A stretch of 64,000 nt of DNA. Source: Marinoscillum sp049115815 (GTDB taxonomy: Bacteria > Bacteroidota > Bacteroidia > Cytophagales > Cyclobacteriaceae). Positions 1 to 9,849 of this stretch are shown in pieces. The translations under genes and the position numbers were made by a program. The stretch lies in assembly GCA_049115815.1 (NCBI GenBank), contig JAGDZO010000019.1, positions 186,001-250,000 on the forward strand, written 5' to 3'. Within the stretch, counting starts at the first letter, position 1. Every line of letters starts with the position of its first letter. Under the pieces are notes generated by a model, which made no database searches, was not told the DNA's origin, and saw nothing but the letters and a program-made list of their open reading frames with translations.

Positions 1-104
1 AAAGGCCGAGTAGTTGTTGGGTTGTTGGGTGAAAAACGGCTTTGTGGGAGGATAGGTTGGTCGTCAAAAATCGATTTTTATTACTTTTCTTCTTTAGCCT
101 TCAT

Positions 105-3100
105 TCACATCCTATTCACAAACTGTGATACCTTCTCGTGGGTCTTCTCCCGATTCATCCAGTATTCACGACTGTAAAATTGTAAATACTTCCACCCCTT
201 CTCGATGAAATGTCGCTGCCTATAGCAATGAGATTCTTTGGGCGATAGTGTGTCGTAGTACAAATCATCATCTGTTAGTATCAATCCCGAATCTTGATTT
301 CTAGTGCGTATTGTCAGATCTGCAAACGGTAAAGTCTTATCGATAGCGTAGCCTTCTCCTTTATGAGCCAGCCGATTTCTCAGGTACCAAGTAGATTCCC
401 TCACTTCGTCGAGCTGGACATTTGGTTGCCATTCTCCATCGCTTACCTGTTTGGCATATTCGAGATACGCTTTGAGCAGTTTAGGCCCTTGATTGACTGT
501 CTTTTCGGTCTTGAGCTGACCAGGCAATATACTTGTGACAATGTGCACAGCTTCCTTGGCACGAGTGATAGCGACATTGAGCCTGTTCTCACCGCCTGCC
601 TGATTCAGGCTACCAAATCGAAGTTGCAGATTACCTTTTTCATCGGGAGCATAGGCGGTAGAAAAGATGATTATATCACGCTCATCCCCTTGCACGTTTT
701 CTATATTCTTCACGAACAAAGAAGCCGGCAAGCTGATATTACCATTGTCAATCAATTCATCTAGCATATCGAGAATCAACGACTGCTGTTTAGAATTGAA
801 AGTGACTACTCCCATAGACTTTTGAGGATCATTAGCGACCAGTCTTTGAATAAGACTTACTACATGATCTGCTTCTATCTGGTTGCTGTTATCCTGCCAG
901 ACGCCATCCAGCTTGTGGTATTGAATCGGTGAGGTATTGGATGCGTTGAACAATTGATAGTCTGGCAACAGCTTTAGTTTCCCTTGATAAAAATGGAGAT
1001 TGGAAAACTCAATGAGCTCCAAAAACTTGCTTCTATAGTGACCTCTCAGACCAAATTCTGGTAAATACTGCTTACCCAGAGACAGCAATGAATCTACCTC
1101 CAGTTCTGGAGACTCATCTTCCTCGTTTTCCCATCGTACTCGATACAAATCATTCGGCTGTAGCTGCTTGTCATCACCCACTATCACTACTTGCTTGCCC
1201 CGATACATAGCCGGTACACCTCGCTCTGCAAAACATTGAGATGCCTCATCGAAAATCACCAGATCGAAAGTCTGCTCCATGGGGAAAATGGCCGAAGCAG
1301 ATTCTGGGGAAGTCAGCCAGCATGGCAAAAGCGAAAAAAGTTCTTCGTGAAAATGAGAAATAACCCTTCTAATTGGCCACACTTTTCGCTTCTTGGTCAC
1401 CTGATGGTGAAGGTCTCTATAGGTCACCAAGTTATTCAGACGGTTGTAGCTCAGGTCCTCATAAGTTCTTTCTCTGGATTTCAGCAAGAGGATATCCTGA
1501 CTAAGCTCTTGCTTTCGCAAAATGGCTTCTTGCAGATCTTTGGTAAGGTGGTCTATTTTATATGAAGAAACGGCTTTCAGTATTGGATACTTGGTTTCTA
1601 TGTGATCAATCCATGCTATGGCGATGCTATTTTCAAATAATTTGAAAACCTCTTCTTTCTGACCGGAGGTCTTCTCTATCAGCTTGGTAACCAAACCTTT
1701 CTCTTCACGCGTGAAACCATCCGTAATGGCATGGTACTCGACCAATGAGTCAAAGTCCTCTTTTAGCTGCTTGGCCAATGCTGGAGATCTTTCAGGATGA
1801 AGGAGTATCGCTCTGATTTGTTTTTCTGTCAAGTAGGCACTCCACTTGAGTAGTTGATTAGGCAGCTGCTCAAGTGCTGCCACCAACTCTAGGAGATTGC
1901 CCACATAGGTTTGCCTATTCTGATTTTTGAAAGGAAAATACTGATCAATGGTCCTCACCTTCTCACATATCTTTACGCATTTTAATGCGAGCTTCTGATA
2001 GAAGTACCAATTCTGTAAATCGATTTTTCTGAATTTCTTTGGAAAGTCCTTGAGCCACTTATTTTTCTCGACTTTCGAGACAATATGTTCATAGTTCAAT
2101 CTATTATCGATCCGTCTCAGCAGAATTTCAAAGCCTTGCTTATCGCTTTTCAGATCATTGGCTATCAGAACTCTGGTGATGAAAATCTTTTCGTCTGAGA
2201 GTAATCGCCATTTCAACCAGCTAAATGGATTTTTCCGCGCTTTGATAGCGTGCTCCAAGGCTTCCTGAAACCTCCCCAAATCCGAGGAAGCCAGTGAAGT
2301 TTCCAAGCCATCTCCTTTGAAACACTGCATAGTTGACCGCTCCATCTCGGTGAGCATGCTGAGGTCAGCGTTAGCGTCATGGCTCATCATGTGCGTGAAA
2401 AATCCGAACACAGTGTCATTGTCAAGATTGGAGCTGAGTAATGTTATTTGATCTACGTGTACCAAAAAATGCCTGGCCGTCTCGAAATCCATGGCTATGG
2501 ACGCAAACTTGCTCGACTTCTCCTTGAACTGCTGTTCGAAATTTGGGATCTCATCCAACAACTCACGAATACGCATAAGATCCGGGGTGGAGAACTGCGC
2601 AAACGAAGGCCCAGATGCCCAGAAGTGATTCTCATCAAACTTCTGATAGTAGTCAAGATATCGGTTTAGCTTCCCAACAAATTCTCTTGTTTTCTCATAA
2701 GTAAACTGCCTATACTGCTGATTTAAAGGTATCGTGGGGGCATCCGGATCAGAAGATAAATAAAGCGACTTTATGGATTGGCCATACTCTGATTCATCAA
2801 AAAGCGCATTTTTAAACTCTCCTAGTTCTTCAGTGATTTGATCAATCACCCTGCTCGTTTGCAAAAACTCACGCTCTAGGTGAATAGCGTCTAGTCCATT
2901 GTTCTTCTGTCTGTTTTCATCTACGCTATCTATCTGCCTAGAGATCTGCTCAAAGATCTCCTTACGATCGTTTTTAAAATCATGCACCAAACCGACAAAA
3001 TCATGAAGTTGTTGTTGCTTCAGACGCTCATAAACTACATCCAACGCAGCACGTTTTTGACAGACTAACAATACATTTTTACCTCGTGCGATATAGTCAC

Positions 3101-4094
3101 TGATCAGATTGCAAATAAGCTGTGACTTGCCCGTGCCGGGAGGTCCTTGAATGACCAAAGAATTTCCATTCTTGACCAATTTAAGCGCATGCTCCTGTGA
3201 GGCATCCATCTCAAAAGGTGTGAATGTCGTCTCTTCTTTTACCTGATCCGAGAAGCGAATATTCTCTGGACTCTCTGGGTTATCCTTGACTCTAGATTGA
3301 AAAAACTCTGAAAGATCTGGCCCCTCGACCTGCTCTAGCAAATTCAGGTAATCAGGTACCAACTGAGATCCAGCCTGCGGGAAAATCCCTAATACCGCCT
3401 CTGAAAACAGCTTCAACATACCGTCTTTCTGTTGCTGCTCAAAATCGGCCTTCTTGTGCTGCTGAAAACCATCCAACTGATCTAAAAAAAGATCTTGATT
3501 AAAATTTAGTTCGAGCTGGCTCTTCTTCAGAACCTGATAAAGCTGCGTTCTAAATTTGGTAGAGTCTTTATCCAAATCATTCAGCACAAACTCCACCAAA
3601 TCTTCAGCGAGACTTACTTGATTGTAATGGGCATACGCCAATAAAAAAGTCTTATTAAAAGTGATGTTTACATCCTTTCGTTTCTCCAGATACCAGCTGC
3701 CCTTTTCGCGACTGACCCTTACTGGAAAAAATACCAGTGGACACCTCACCAATGTCCCATCGGCAAGCTTGCCATGCACAAATGGCCACCCCACATATAA
3801 ATCTCTAGCACCTCGTTCCTGAAATAGAAAATCTTCCATACGCGAGATCTTCCTCAGTTTCACGCTATTCTTATTGACACTCTGATCTCTCGGGTCAAGT
3901 TCATCGCATAGTTTTACTTTCTGGGGGGATTCGATTAGGGATTTTATTACCGAAAAACTTGTCTCATTATTGGCAAAATCAAGATCATGCAAATCAAGAA
4001 ATTGATCTGTAACAAGCCTCAATAGCATCAGAGAGCGACTGTTGCCGGACAAATTGGTTAGTCGTCGCAAAAATGATTGTAATATCTTCTCCAT
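105..4094 (-). CDS. Large superfamily 1 (UPF1-like) DNA/RNA helicase with possible C-terminal nuclease-like domain
   Basis: This 1329-residue protein is an ATP-dependent helicase of the AAA_11/AAA_12 (UPF1-like) type. The Walker A motif GPPGTGKS lies at residues 317-324, and the Walker B/DEAS motif at 949-952 is followed by VIVGDDKQLQP. Late motifs QGDERDIIIFS and NRLNVAITRAK are intact, so ATPase activity is expected. About 600 residues separate motifs I and II, giving a very long, partly coiled insertion. The last 100 residues contain LILTDDDLYYD and a GWKYLQFYS stretch followed by EYW, a pattern I associate with the restriction-endonuclease-like fold ending many DUF4011/DUF3320 helicases; this part is inference. 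No signal peptide is seen. It starts 9 bp after the helix-hairpin-helix gene, so the two are probably cotranscribed. Substrate and role (repair or defence) are unknown. Confidence 0.9.
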   Translation of the reverse strand: MEKILQSFLRRLTNLSGNSRSLMLLRLVTDQFLDLHDLDFANNETSFSVIKSLIESPQKVKLCDELDPRDQSVNKNSVKLRKISRMEDFLFQERGARDLYVGWPFVHGKLADGTLVRCPLVFFPVRVSREKGSWYLEKRKDVNITFNKTFLLAYAHYNQVSLAEDLVEFVLNDLDKDSTKFRTQLYQVLKKSQLELNFNQDLFLDQLDGFQQHKKADFEQQQKDGMLKLFSEAVLGIFPQAGSQLVPDYLNLLEQVEGPDLSEFFQSRVKDNPESPENIRFSDQVKEETTFTPFEMDASQEHALKLVKNGNSLVIQGPPGTGKSQLICNLISDYIARGKNVLLVCQKRAALDVVYERLKQQQLHDFVGLVHDFKNDRKEIFEQISRQIDSVDENRQKNNGLDAIHLEREFLQTSRVIDQITEELGEFKNALFDESEYGQSIKSLYLSSDPDAPTIPLNQQYRQFTYEKTREFVGKLNRYLDYYQKFDENHFWASGPSFAQFSTPDLMRIRELLDEIPNFEQQFKEKSSKFASIAMDFETARHFLVHVDQITLLSSNLDNDTVFGFFTHMMSHDANADLSMLTEMERSTMQCFKGDGLETSLASSDLGRFQEALEHAIKARKNPFSWLKWRLLSDEKIFITRVLIANDLKSDKQGFEILLRRIDNRLNYEHIVSKVEKNKWLKDFPKKFRKIDLQNWYFYQKLALKCVKICEKVRTIDQYFPFKNQNRQTYVGNLLELVAALEQLPNQLLKWSAYLTEKQIRAILLHPERSPALAKQLKEDFDSLVEYHAITDGFTREEKGLVTKLIEKTSGQKEEVFKLFENSIAIAWIDHIETKYPILKAVSSYKIDHLTKDLQEAILRKQELSQDILLLKSRERTYEDLSYNRLNNLVTYRDLHHQVTKKRKVWPIRRVISHFHEELFSLLPCWLTSPESASAIFPMEQTFDLVIFDEASQCFAERGVPAMYRGKQVVIVGDDKQLQPNDLYRVRWENEEDESPELEVDSLLSLGKQYLPEFGLRGHYRSKFLELIEFSNLHFYQGKLKLLPDYQLFNASNTSPIQYHKLDGVWQDNSNQIEADHVVSLIQRLVANDPQKSMGVVTFNSKQQSLILDMLDELIDNGNISLPASLFVKNIENVQGDERDIIIFSTAYAPDEKGNLQLRFGSLNQAGGENRLNVAITRAKEAVHIVTSILPGQLKTEKTVNQGPKLLKAYLEYAKQVSDGEWQPNVQLDEVRESTWYLRNRLAHKGEGYAIDKTLPFADLTIRTRNQDSGLILTDDDLYYDTLSPKESHCYRQRHFIEKGWKYLQFYSREYWMNREKTHEKVSQFVNRM

Positions 4095-4103
4095 AAAAAT
4101 CCG

Positions 4104-5036
4104 CTACCGATCGGTCGAAAGATAAGGATATATTTTTTGATAGAGACTGTCGCTGATGATCTTTATGGATTTGATTTCCGAGATAGATTCTATGCGACCA
4201 TGCTGCTGTCGATAATTAAAAATGGCCCGAGCGATGTGATACTCGATGTAGGGATGCTGCTGCAATATTTTGAACGTATCCGTATTTATATTCAGAGTTT
4301 TGAGTCTGGACTCAAAGAGCAAGAGACTGTCTAGTACCAACACCAATTCATCAGATAAGCCATATACTTCTGATAGCTGAGTAGAGGTATGATACCCTCC
4401 AAGGCGATCTCGATATTTGACGATTCTCTCCGAAAGCACCGGACCTATCCCCTGGATACTTTGGAGATCTTCTGCCGTTACCAAATCAATATCCATTCCC
4501 ATAAGAAAAGAAGCTTTTGGCACTCTTTCTTCTTTATTTCTCGCTTGATATTTTGGCTTAACGATTTCTTCCGGAAGTGATATATGATTCCACAGTTCAG
4601 AAATTCTAGATTGAGAAATGCCGTAAATATTCTGCAAATCTTTCTTGACTCTAAAAGAGCCTCCTTTCTCCCTATACTTCAAGATGTTGTTAGCGGTGCG
4701 TTCCTTGAAACCCAAAGTCATTAACTCTTCTTTGTTTACCGTATTAGGGTCAAAATCAAAACTTTTATGCACCAATGTTGCTGGCTCATTCATATCTTCT
4801 TGTACCTTTTGAGAATTATTTTGACTTTCTATAGAAGATTCAAGCTCCAGCGCCCATTTTTTAAGCTTTATGGTGTCAGAGTCAAACTTTTTGGATGCAT
4901 CATGGGTATAGGAATAATAGACTTTGGGAACAATCGCGAAAGCAATAATGACAAATATCATGATGATGGTACCTGTGGCTTCTGTCTTGGAAAAGCCCAA
5001 AGTATCAATTATCAAACGTTTTAAAAAGCTCAACAT
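4104..5036 (-). CDS. Membrane-anchored helix-hairpin-helix (ComEA-like) protein
   Basis: This 310-residue protein has one hydrophobic segment near residues 20-42 and a polar linker. Three successive helix-hairpin-helix pair modules follow, starting near residues 95, 180 and 245. The modules show the ComEA pattern of 'N/D-x-V/T-x-x-E/D-L' followed by I-x-x-Y-R (for example IQGIGPVLSERIVKYRDRLG). Such domains bind the DNA backbone without sequence specificity, and the anchor suggests they sit outside the inner membrane, as in ComEA-type DNA uptake receptors. The gene is upstream of the large helicase with only 9 bp between, so a DNA-handling partnership is possible but unproven. It is divergent from hemA. 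Confidence 0.85.
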   Translation of the reverse strand: MLSFLKRLIIDTLGFSKTEATGTIIMIFVIIAFAIVPKVYYSYTHDASKKFDSDTIKLKKWALELESSIESQNNSQKVQEDMNEPATLVHKSFDFDPNTVNKEELMTLGFKERTANNILKYREKGGSFRVKKDLQNIYGISQSRISELWNHISLPEEIVKPKYQARNKEERVPKASFLMGMDIDLVTAEDLQSIQGIGPVLSERIVKYRDRLGGYHTSTQLSEVYGLSDELVLVLDSLLLFESRLKTLNINTDTFKILQQHPYIEYHIARAIFNYRQQHGRIESISEIKSIKIISDSLYQKIYPYLSTDR

Positions 5037-5107
5037 GTGCCGCTATTTACAAACAAGATAATTTGATTTTATGATAAATGTCATATGGTATCTCAATGTG
5101 GATAAGT

Positions 5108-5115
5108 TAATTTTG
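5108..5115 (+). promoter_or_regulatory. Probable hemA promoter -7 element
   Basis: TAATTTTG matches the Bacteroidota -7 consensus TAnnTTTG exactly and lies 34 bp before the hemA start. I do not see a clear TTG at the expected -33 spacing, so this is a half-match only. Confidence 0.4.
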
Positions 5116-5149
5116 CAGACTCTCAAGTAAAACTGAGGGCTTAATATTC

Positions 5150-6412
5150 ATGGAAAAGCATTTCAAAGCGATAGGAATATCTTACAAAAACACTCCTCTA
5201 GAGTTAAGGGAATCTGTGTCATTTGATGAAAATCAAAACAGAACATTCTTGGCTCAGCTTAAGGAGATGTTTGCTATTGAAGATGCTTTATTGGTTTCTA
5301 CTTGTAACCGGACTGAACTCTACTATTATTCTGATCGAGATCTTTCTACAGAATTAGCCAAGTTGATTGATATTTTTCATCAGAATGACGGAAGTACTGC
5401 CACGGCTGATCATTTTGTGAAATATGAGCATGACGAGGCGATCAATCATCTATTTGAGGTGGCTTTGGGTTTGGACTCTATGATTCTTGGAGACATCCAA
5501 ATTAGCAATCAAATCAAAAAAGCTTATCAATACGCAGCAGACGAGGGAACGGCAGGTCCTTTCTTACACCGTTTGATGCACACCATATTTTTCACCAACA
5601 AGCGATCTGTTCAAGAAACCAGCATTCATGACGGTACTGCTTCTGTAGCTTCGGCGGCTGTAGATGTAGCCAATAAATTCATGGTGAATTACAGCCAGCC
5701 AAAGATTGTAGTACTGGGATTGGGCGAGATTGGAGTCAATGTAGCTGAAAACCTTAAGGGTACCGACGCTCAAGTGATTTTGGTAAACAGAACATATGAA
5801 ACCGCTGAAACTAAAGCCTCACAGCTTGGTTTTGACGTAGCACATTTCGAAAACCTACCTGATGTGCTGCAAAATGCACATGTGGTTATAAGTGCGGTTC
5901 AAGCTTCTACCCCATTAGTCAACTCAGAGTTAATTGGTGATACGGACCATCCGCGACTTTTTATCGATTTATCAGTTCCAAGATCCATAGAGAAGAATTT
6001 GGATGAACTCCCTGGTATTTTGCTTTACAATGTGGATCAACTAGAGCAAAAAACGGCTGAGGCGCTGAACAAACGCAAAGAGGCTATCCAAGATGTGAAG
6101 ACCATATTATCAGAAAGTATTGCTGATTTTGAAAGCTGGTCTCAAGAGATGGGAATCAGCCCGGCCATCAAAAAATTCAAAAATGCGCTAGAAGAAATTC
6201 GTCAAGAAGAACTGGCTCGTTTTCTATCGAAAGCTGATGACAAGCATGCTAAAATGCTAGAAGACATCACTAAGAACATGGTACAAAAGCTAGTGAAACT
6301 ACCGGTGCTGCAACTCAAAGCAGCATGCAAGCGTGGTGAAGCTGAAGAAATGGCAACCATTCTTCAAGACCTATTCAACCTCGAAGCAAAAGAAACCAAT
6401 ACTCCTAAGTAA
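5150..6412 (+). CDS. hemA: Glutamyl-tRNA reductase
   Basis: This enzyme catalyses the first committed step of C5 tetrapyrrole synthesis, the NADPH-dependent reduction of Glu-tRNA to glutamate-1-semialdehyde, in the cytoplasm. The N-terminal catalytic motif STCNRTELYYYS is present with the nucleophile at Cys52. It is followed by the LGLDSMILGDIQI stretch, a Rossmann segment (VVLGLGEIG) near residues 185-193, and a helical C-terminal dimerisation domain. The length of 420 residues is normal for the family. The ATG start gives the expected N-terminus (FKAIGISYKNTPLELRE). The gene is divergent from the helix-hairpin-helix/helicase pair. It is followed after 32 bp by the WG-repeat gene, which may be cotranscribed. 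No other haem genes are adjacent. Confidence 0.97.
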   Translation: MEKHFKAIGISYKNTPLELRESVSFDENQNRTFLAQLKEMFAIEDALLVSTCNRTELYYYSDRDLSTELAKLIDIFHQNDGSTATADHFVKYEHDEAINHLFEVALGLDSMILGDIQISNQIKKAYQYAADEGTAGPFLHRLMHTIFFTNKRSVQETSIHDGTASVASAAVDVANKFMVNYSQPKIVVLGLGEIGVNVAENLKGTDAQVILVNRTYETAETKASQLGFDVAHFENLPDVLQNAHVVISAVQASTPLVNSELIGDTDHPRLFIDLSVPRSIEKNLDELPGILLYNVDQLEQKTAEALNKRKEAIQDVKTILSESIADFESWSQEMGISPAIKKFKNALEEIRQEELARFLSKADDKHAKMLEDITKNMVQKLVKLPVLQLKAACKRGEAEEMATILQDLFNLEAKETNTPK

Positions 6413-6444
6413 CCTTCTAGGATCACCTTCCCTATCTTTGATTA

Positions 6445-8592
6445 ATGCAAAGACTTCTTCTTGTACTGTCGATTTTATTTGCAGCATCTTGTACTATAGC
6501 CGGTGGACTGAAAATAGTCACTGACAATGGGAAACAGGGAATAGCTGATGAAGAAGGCAAGGTACTGGTTCCTCCCATTTACGATAAACTTGGCTGGTCT
6601 AACAGAACCTCGGAAGTTGTGGGCGGTGCTATTGGGTACTATGAAAATGGTAAGTGGGGAATCATCAACATAGAAAATGGCAAACTTTCAAGTGCGAGAT
6701 ACGCCACCCTGGAGCCATTCAATGAGTCTCTGTATGAGGCTGGTATCACTGGTCGGTTTACCAATATCATTTTCAAAGGGCTGATTGACGCCAAACTAAA
6801 AGTTCATCTTGATTTCCACTATTATACCATAGACCCATTGGACGAAAGTCTCTGGCTCGTATCAGAATACAATGCGCGGAGATTGGACTATGGAGTATTC
6901 TCTATTGACAATGAGCTTATTATACCCACCCAATTTCGACAAATAGAAAAGCAGGGAAAACTACTCAACGTCCAAAATCAGCAGAAAAAGTTCAAACTAT
7001 ATGCCTCCACAGGGGCTCCCGTCAGTGACGTATGGTACGATAAAATCAGCTTCGACCCTGAGGGATATACCATCACCAACAATGGATATGTTGGCCGAAT
7101 AAATGCGGACGGTCAGATAGTGCATTCTATAGAATACAAAGACATTGTGGATGGGGAAGTTCGTTCGTTTCCCGAATGGGAAATACGAGAAGTAGGAAAG
7201 GATGAAGGCACGAAGATCAAATGTGATTCGGTGGTTTTCAATAAGGCCACCGACCTGTTAATAGCACATGTGAACAACACAGAGCACATCTTAGCAGTGA
7301 GCGACAAAGTTTTTAAGGACAAACAAGTACAGCTCAAATATCTCGGACAAGGCTTTGTGGTGACACAGCACAACATCAGCAATGAATGGGGAATCTATAA
7401 AACGGATGGTCGACTGATTGCCAGCCAGTTCGACACCATAGCTATAGATTCATCATATTTCTACGCGCATCACAAGGAAGGATGGGATGTATACAACCTG
7501 TTTGGCAGAAAGATTAACGAGAGGCCTTATGAAGCAGTTGGCTTCTCTCATGCCGGCAATATCCCTGTAGCCAAGCGCAATTTCTGGGGTTGGATAGATT
7601 TTCAGGGAACTCGTATGACCACTTTGAAATATGACTCATTAGCTCCCGGACTGACGCCAGATCATTATATAGCCAATAGCTATGGTAAATGGGGAGTAAG
7701 AACTTTTGCAGATGAGTGGATGATCATGCCCAAATACGAATCAGTCTTGAAGTCTGGTGAATTGTATATTGGAAAAAAAGATCAGGCATTCCATGTATAT
7801 GACCTAAGTGGAAAACTGCTACACCAAGTTCCTTATAAGATCATTCAGGAAGAACTATTGAAACTCACGGATGGAGATTTATTTGGTTTACTTACTGAAA
7901 AGGGGAAGTACATTTATCCTGGCTATGAGCGAGTCTATGCAGTAGACGCTTATTATGCTCTCCAAGCTCGAAATGTAGTCATGCTCATCGATGAGATTGG
8001 AAACACCATCATATCACTGGATCAAAGAGTGGAAGAAGTATTGTCATTTTCTGAAGGGTATTTTCATGTGATTAAGGATGGTCAGCATGGGTTTGTAGAC
8101 ACAGAAGGCAAACTTCGGATTGCCAATAGGTATGATTCTGCCTTGCTCTTCAGTGAGGGCTTAGCTGCCATTAAATTAAGGGGTAATTGGGGGTTTGTGG
8201 ATGATACGGAGACATTGGTGATCCAACCTTATTACACCTATTCGAGTACTTTCTCCGATGGATTGGCCATCATACAAACTGACGGCAAGTATGGGATTAT
8301 CGACCCTCAAGGAAATGAGATTATTAACCCGGTATGGCAGCTTATTGAGCGATTGCCGACTGGAAACTATCGTTTAACTGATGACAGTGGACGCCTAGCC
8401 ATGGTCAGCAGAGTTGGTAAGATCATATTCAGAGCCAAGTTCGATTACCTGGAAGATTCTGACCTAGGTTTGGTGGTGGTAGAGAAGTTTGGCAAAAAAG
8501 GCGTGATGGATTATACCGGATTGACCAAAGTCCCTTTTGAATACGAAGAAATAAAAATATCTGGTGACTACCTACTTCTGCGAAAGGAGTAG
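6445..8592 (+). CDS. Exported WG-repeat (KWG) protein
   Basis: This 715-residue protein consists almost entirely of WG repeats. Units such as NGKWGIINIENGK, GKWGVRTFADEW, RGNWGFVDD and GKYGIIDPQGNE recur at roughly 40-80 residue spacing, each a short beta-hairpin module. The N-terminus is hydrophobic and ends LFAASC, so it is exported, possibly as a lipoprotein, although the Cys context is not an ideal lipobox. WG repeats occur in many secreted Bacteroidota proteins and are thought to mediate binding; no catalytic motif is visible. The last repeat ends close to the stop codon. The gene converges on the M16-like gene with a gap of 3 bp. Confidence 0.85.
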   Translation: MQRLLLVLSILFAASCTIAGGLKIVTDNGKQGIADEEGKVLVPPIYDKLGWSNRTSEVVGGAIGYYENGKWGIINIENGKLSSARYATLEPFNESLYEAGITGRFTNIIFKGLIDAKLKVHLDFHYYTIDPLDESLWLVSEYNARRLDYGVFSIDNELIIPTQFRQIEKQGKLLNVQNQQKKFKLYASTGAPVSDVWYDKISFDPEGYTITNNGYVGRINADGQIVHSIEYKDIVDGEVRSFPEWEIREVGKDEGTKIKCDSVVFNKATDLLIAHVNNTEHILAVSDKVFKDKQVQLKYLGQGFVVTQHNISNEWGIYKTDGRLIASQFDTIAIDSSYFYAHHKEGWDVYNLFGRKINERPYEAVGFSHAGNIPVAKRNFWGWIDFQGTRMTTLKYDSLAPGLTPDHYIANSYGKWGVRTFADEWMIMPKYESVLKSGELYIGKKDQAFHVYDLSGKLLHQVPYKIIQEELLKLTDGDLFGLLTEKGKYIYPGYERVYAVDAYYALQARNVVMLIDEIGNTIISLDQRVEEVLSFSEGYFHVIKDGQHGFVDTEGKLRIANRYDSALLFSEGLAAIKLRGNWGFVDDTETLVIQPYYTYSSTFSDGLAIIQTDGKYGIIDPQGNEIINPVWQLIERLPTGNYRLTDDSGRLAMVSRVGKIIFRAKFDYLEDSDLGLVVVEKFGKKGVMDYTGLTKVPFEYEEIKISGDYLLLRKE

Positions 8593-8595
8593 AAA

Positions 8596-9849
8596 TTAAC
8601 CCACTTGCAGTTTAATGAGCTGATTGAGATCAATGTGCTTATTGATCATAGACGAGACCATCTCTGGCTTCATTTCATTTAAATGAGTTAAAAAATCCTC
8701 AAAGTAACTACTGGTCAATCCGGCAACCTCTAGCCCCTTGATCATCTCGTGAGCGCTAAAAGGAGAACCAAAAGAGGAAAGGAACTTCCCCTTCATATAA
8801 TTGACTACCATATTAAACTCCTCTATTCCAGGGGACTCACTCTGAAGTTTTTTCACTTCATTTTCTATCTCATCAAATGCTAATTGTGCCTTGTCCTTGA
8901 GCACTTCAGAATTGATTTCCCAATAGGAGCTATGCTTTAGATGAACCATGCCCGCATGAATTCCATAAGTGAGCCCTTTATCCTCCCTGATATTTTTCAT
9001 CAATCTCGAACCAAAAAATCCCCCAAGAAGCTCATTGGCTATTTTGAACTGGTGGATATCCTGGTGATTTCTATCTATGATCAATGTGCCCATTCGCAAA
9101 CTAGCCTGGGTACTTTCACCCCTTGCAATGTGCTGACTTGACTGTGATTCAATAGAACATTCTGACGGGCTAACACTCGGATGAAAGCTCATTTCACCAA
9201 AATACTTGCGAATACAAGTCAGTTCTTCATCGGTGATTTTTCCGGTAAGAAATATTTTGGGAGCCACCAAGGCTTCCTTGCCGAAAGCCACCAACTCCTC
9301 CCTCGAAATGCTATTCACAATTTCCTCTGTGGTGATTTGTCCGTAAGGATGGCTCCCACCAAAAAGCATTTCTCGAAATTTCAAATTGGCATACGCATCA
9401 TTTCGAGCGTGTTGTTGCTTTACTTGCTCCAGCCTGATTTGCCTCAGCGTGTCAAATTCCTTTTGGGGAAAAATAGACTCAGTTAAGAGTTCGTGAAGTA
9501 ACGCTACGAGTTTAGGGAAAAAACGATTGAGGGTATAGAGCTTAATAGAAACAGCATCAAGACTTGGGCTGACCTCCAAAAAACTTCCATGAAAATCCAA
9601 TATTTCGGCGATATCTTCAGCCGATCGATGCTTGGTTCCCTCCTGCATCATTTTGAAAAGAAGAAAGACTAAACCTTGCTTTGGCTCTTCCCATCTGCCC
9701 AAGGGAAAGACCAACTCTAGCAAAATAACTGGCTGCTCTACGTTATTGAGGATAGTAACCGGAACTTGTCCTAATTGAATTTTTTCTGGAACGGGTAGAT
9801 TAGGTCGCTCAATAGCATTGGCTTTCGGAGCTACAGTTCTGTCAAGCAT
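8596..9849 (-). CDS. M16 (insulinase-fold) protein lacking the zinc-binding motif
   Basis: This 417-residue protein has the two-lobed M16 arrangement. The C-terminal lobe keeps GGFFGSRLMKNIRE and GLTYGI, the conserved R/Y region of the family. The N-terminal lobe, where active members carry HxxEH, instead reads FLLFKMMQEGT after LVFPLGRWEEPKQG, so no zinc site can form. It therefore resembles the non-catalytic partner of two-component M16 peptidases, but no catalytic M16 gene is present in the window. There is no signal peptide, so a cytoplasmic location is expected. Its ATG shares one base with the porV stop codon, which suggests translational coupling to T9SS genes. What it does there is unknown. 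Confidence 0.85.
   Translation of the reverse strand: MLDRTVAPKANAIERPNLPVPEKIQLGQVPVTILNNVEQPVILLELVFPLGRWEEPKQGLVFLLFKMMQEGTKHRSAEDIAEILDFHGSFLEVSPSLDAVSIKLYTLNRFFPKLVALLHELLTESIFPQKEFDTLRQIRLEQVKQQHARNDAYANLKFREMLFGGSHPYGQITTEEIVNSISREELVAFGKEALVAPKIFLTGKITDEELTCIRKYFGEMSFHPSVSPSECSIESQSSQHIARGESTQASLRMGTLIIDRNHQDIHQFKIANELLGGFFGSRLMKNIREDKGLTYGIHAGMVHLKHSSYWEINSEVLKDKAQLAFDEIENEVKKLQSESPGIEEFNMVVNYMKGKFLSSFGSPFSAHEMIKGLEVAGLTSSYFEDFLTHLNEMKPEMVSSMINKHIDLNQLIKLQVG

Noticed and set aside
1..104. Possible regulatory element at the window start
   Set aside because: No hairpin, promoter or coding pattern could be supported in these bases downstream of the helicase gene.
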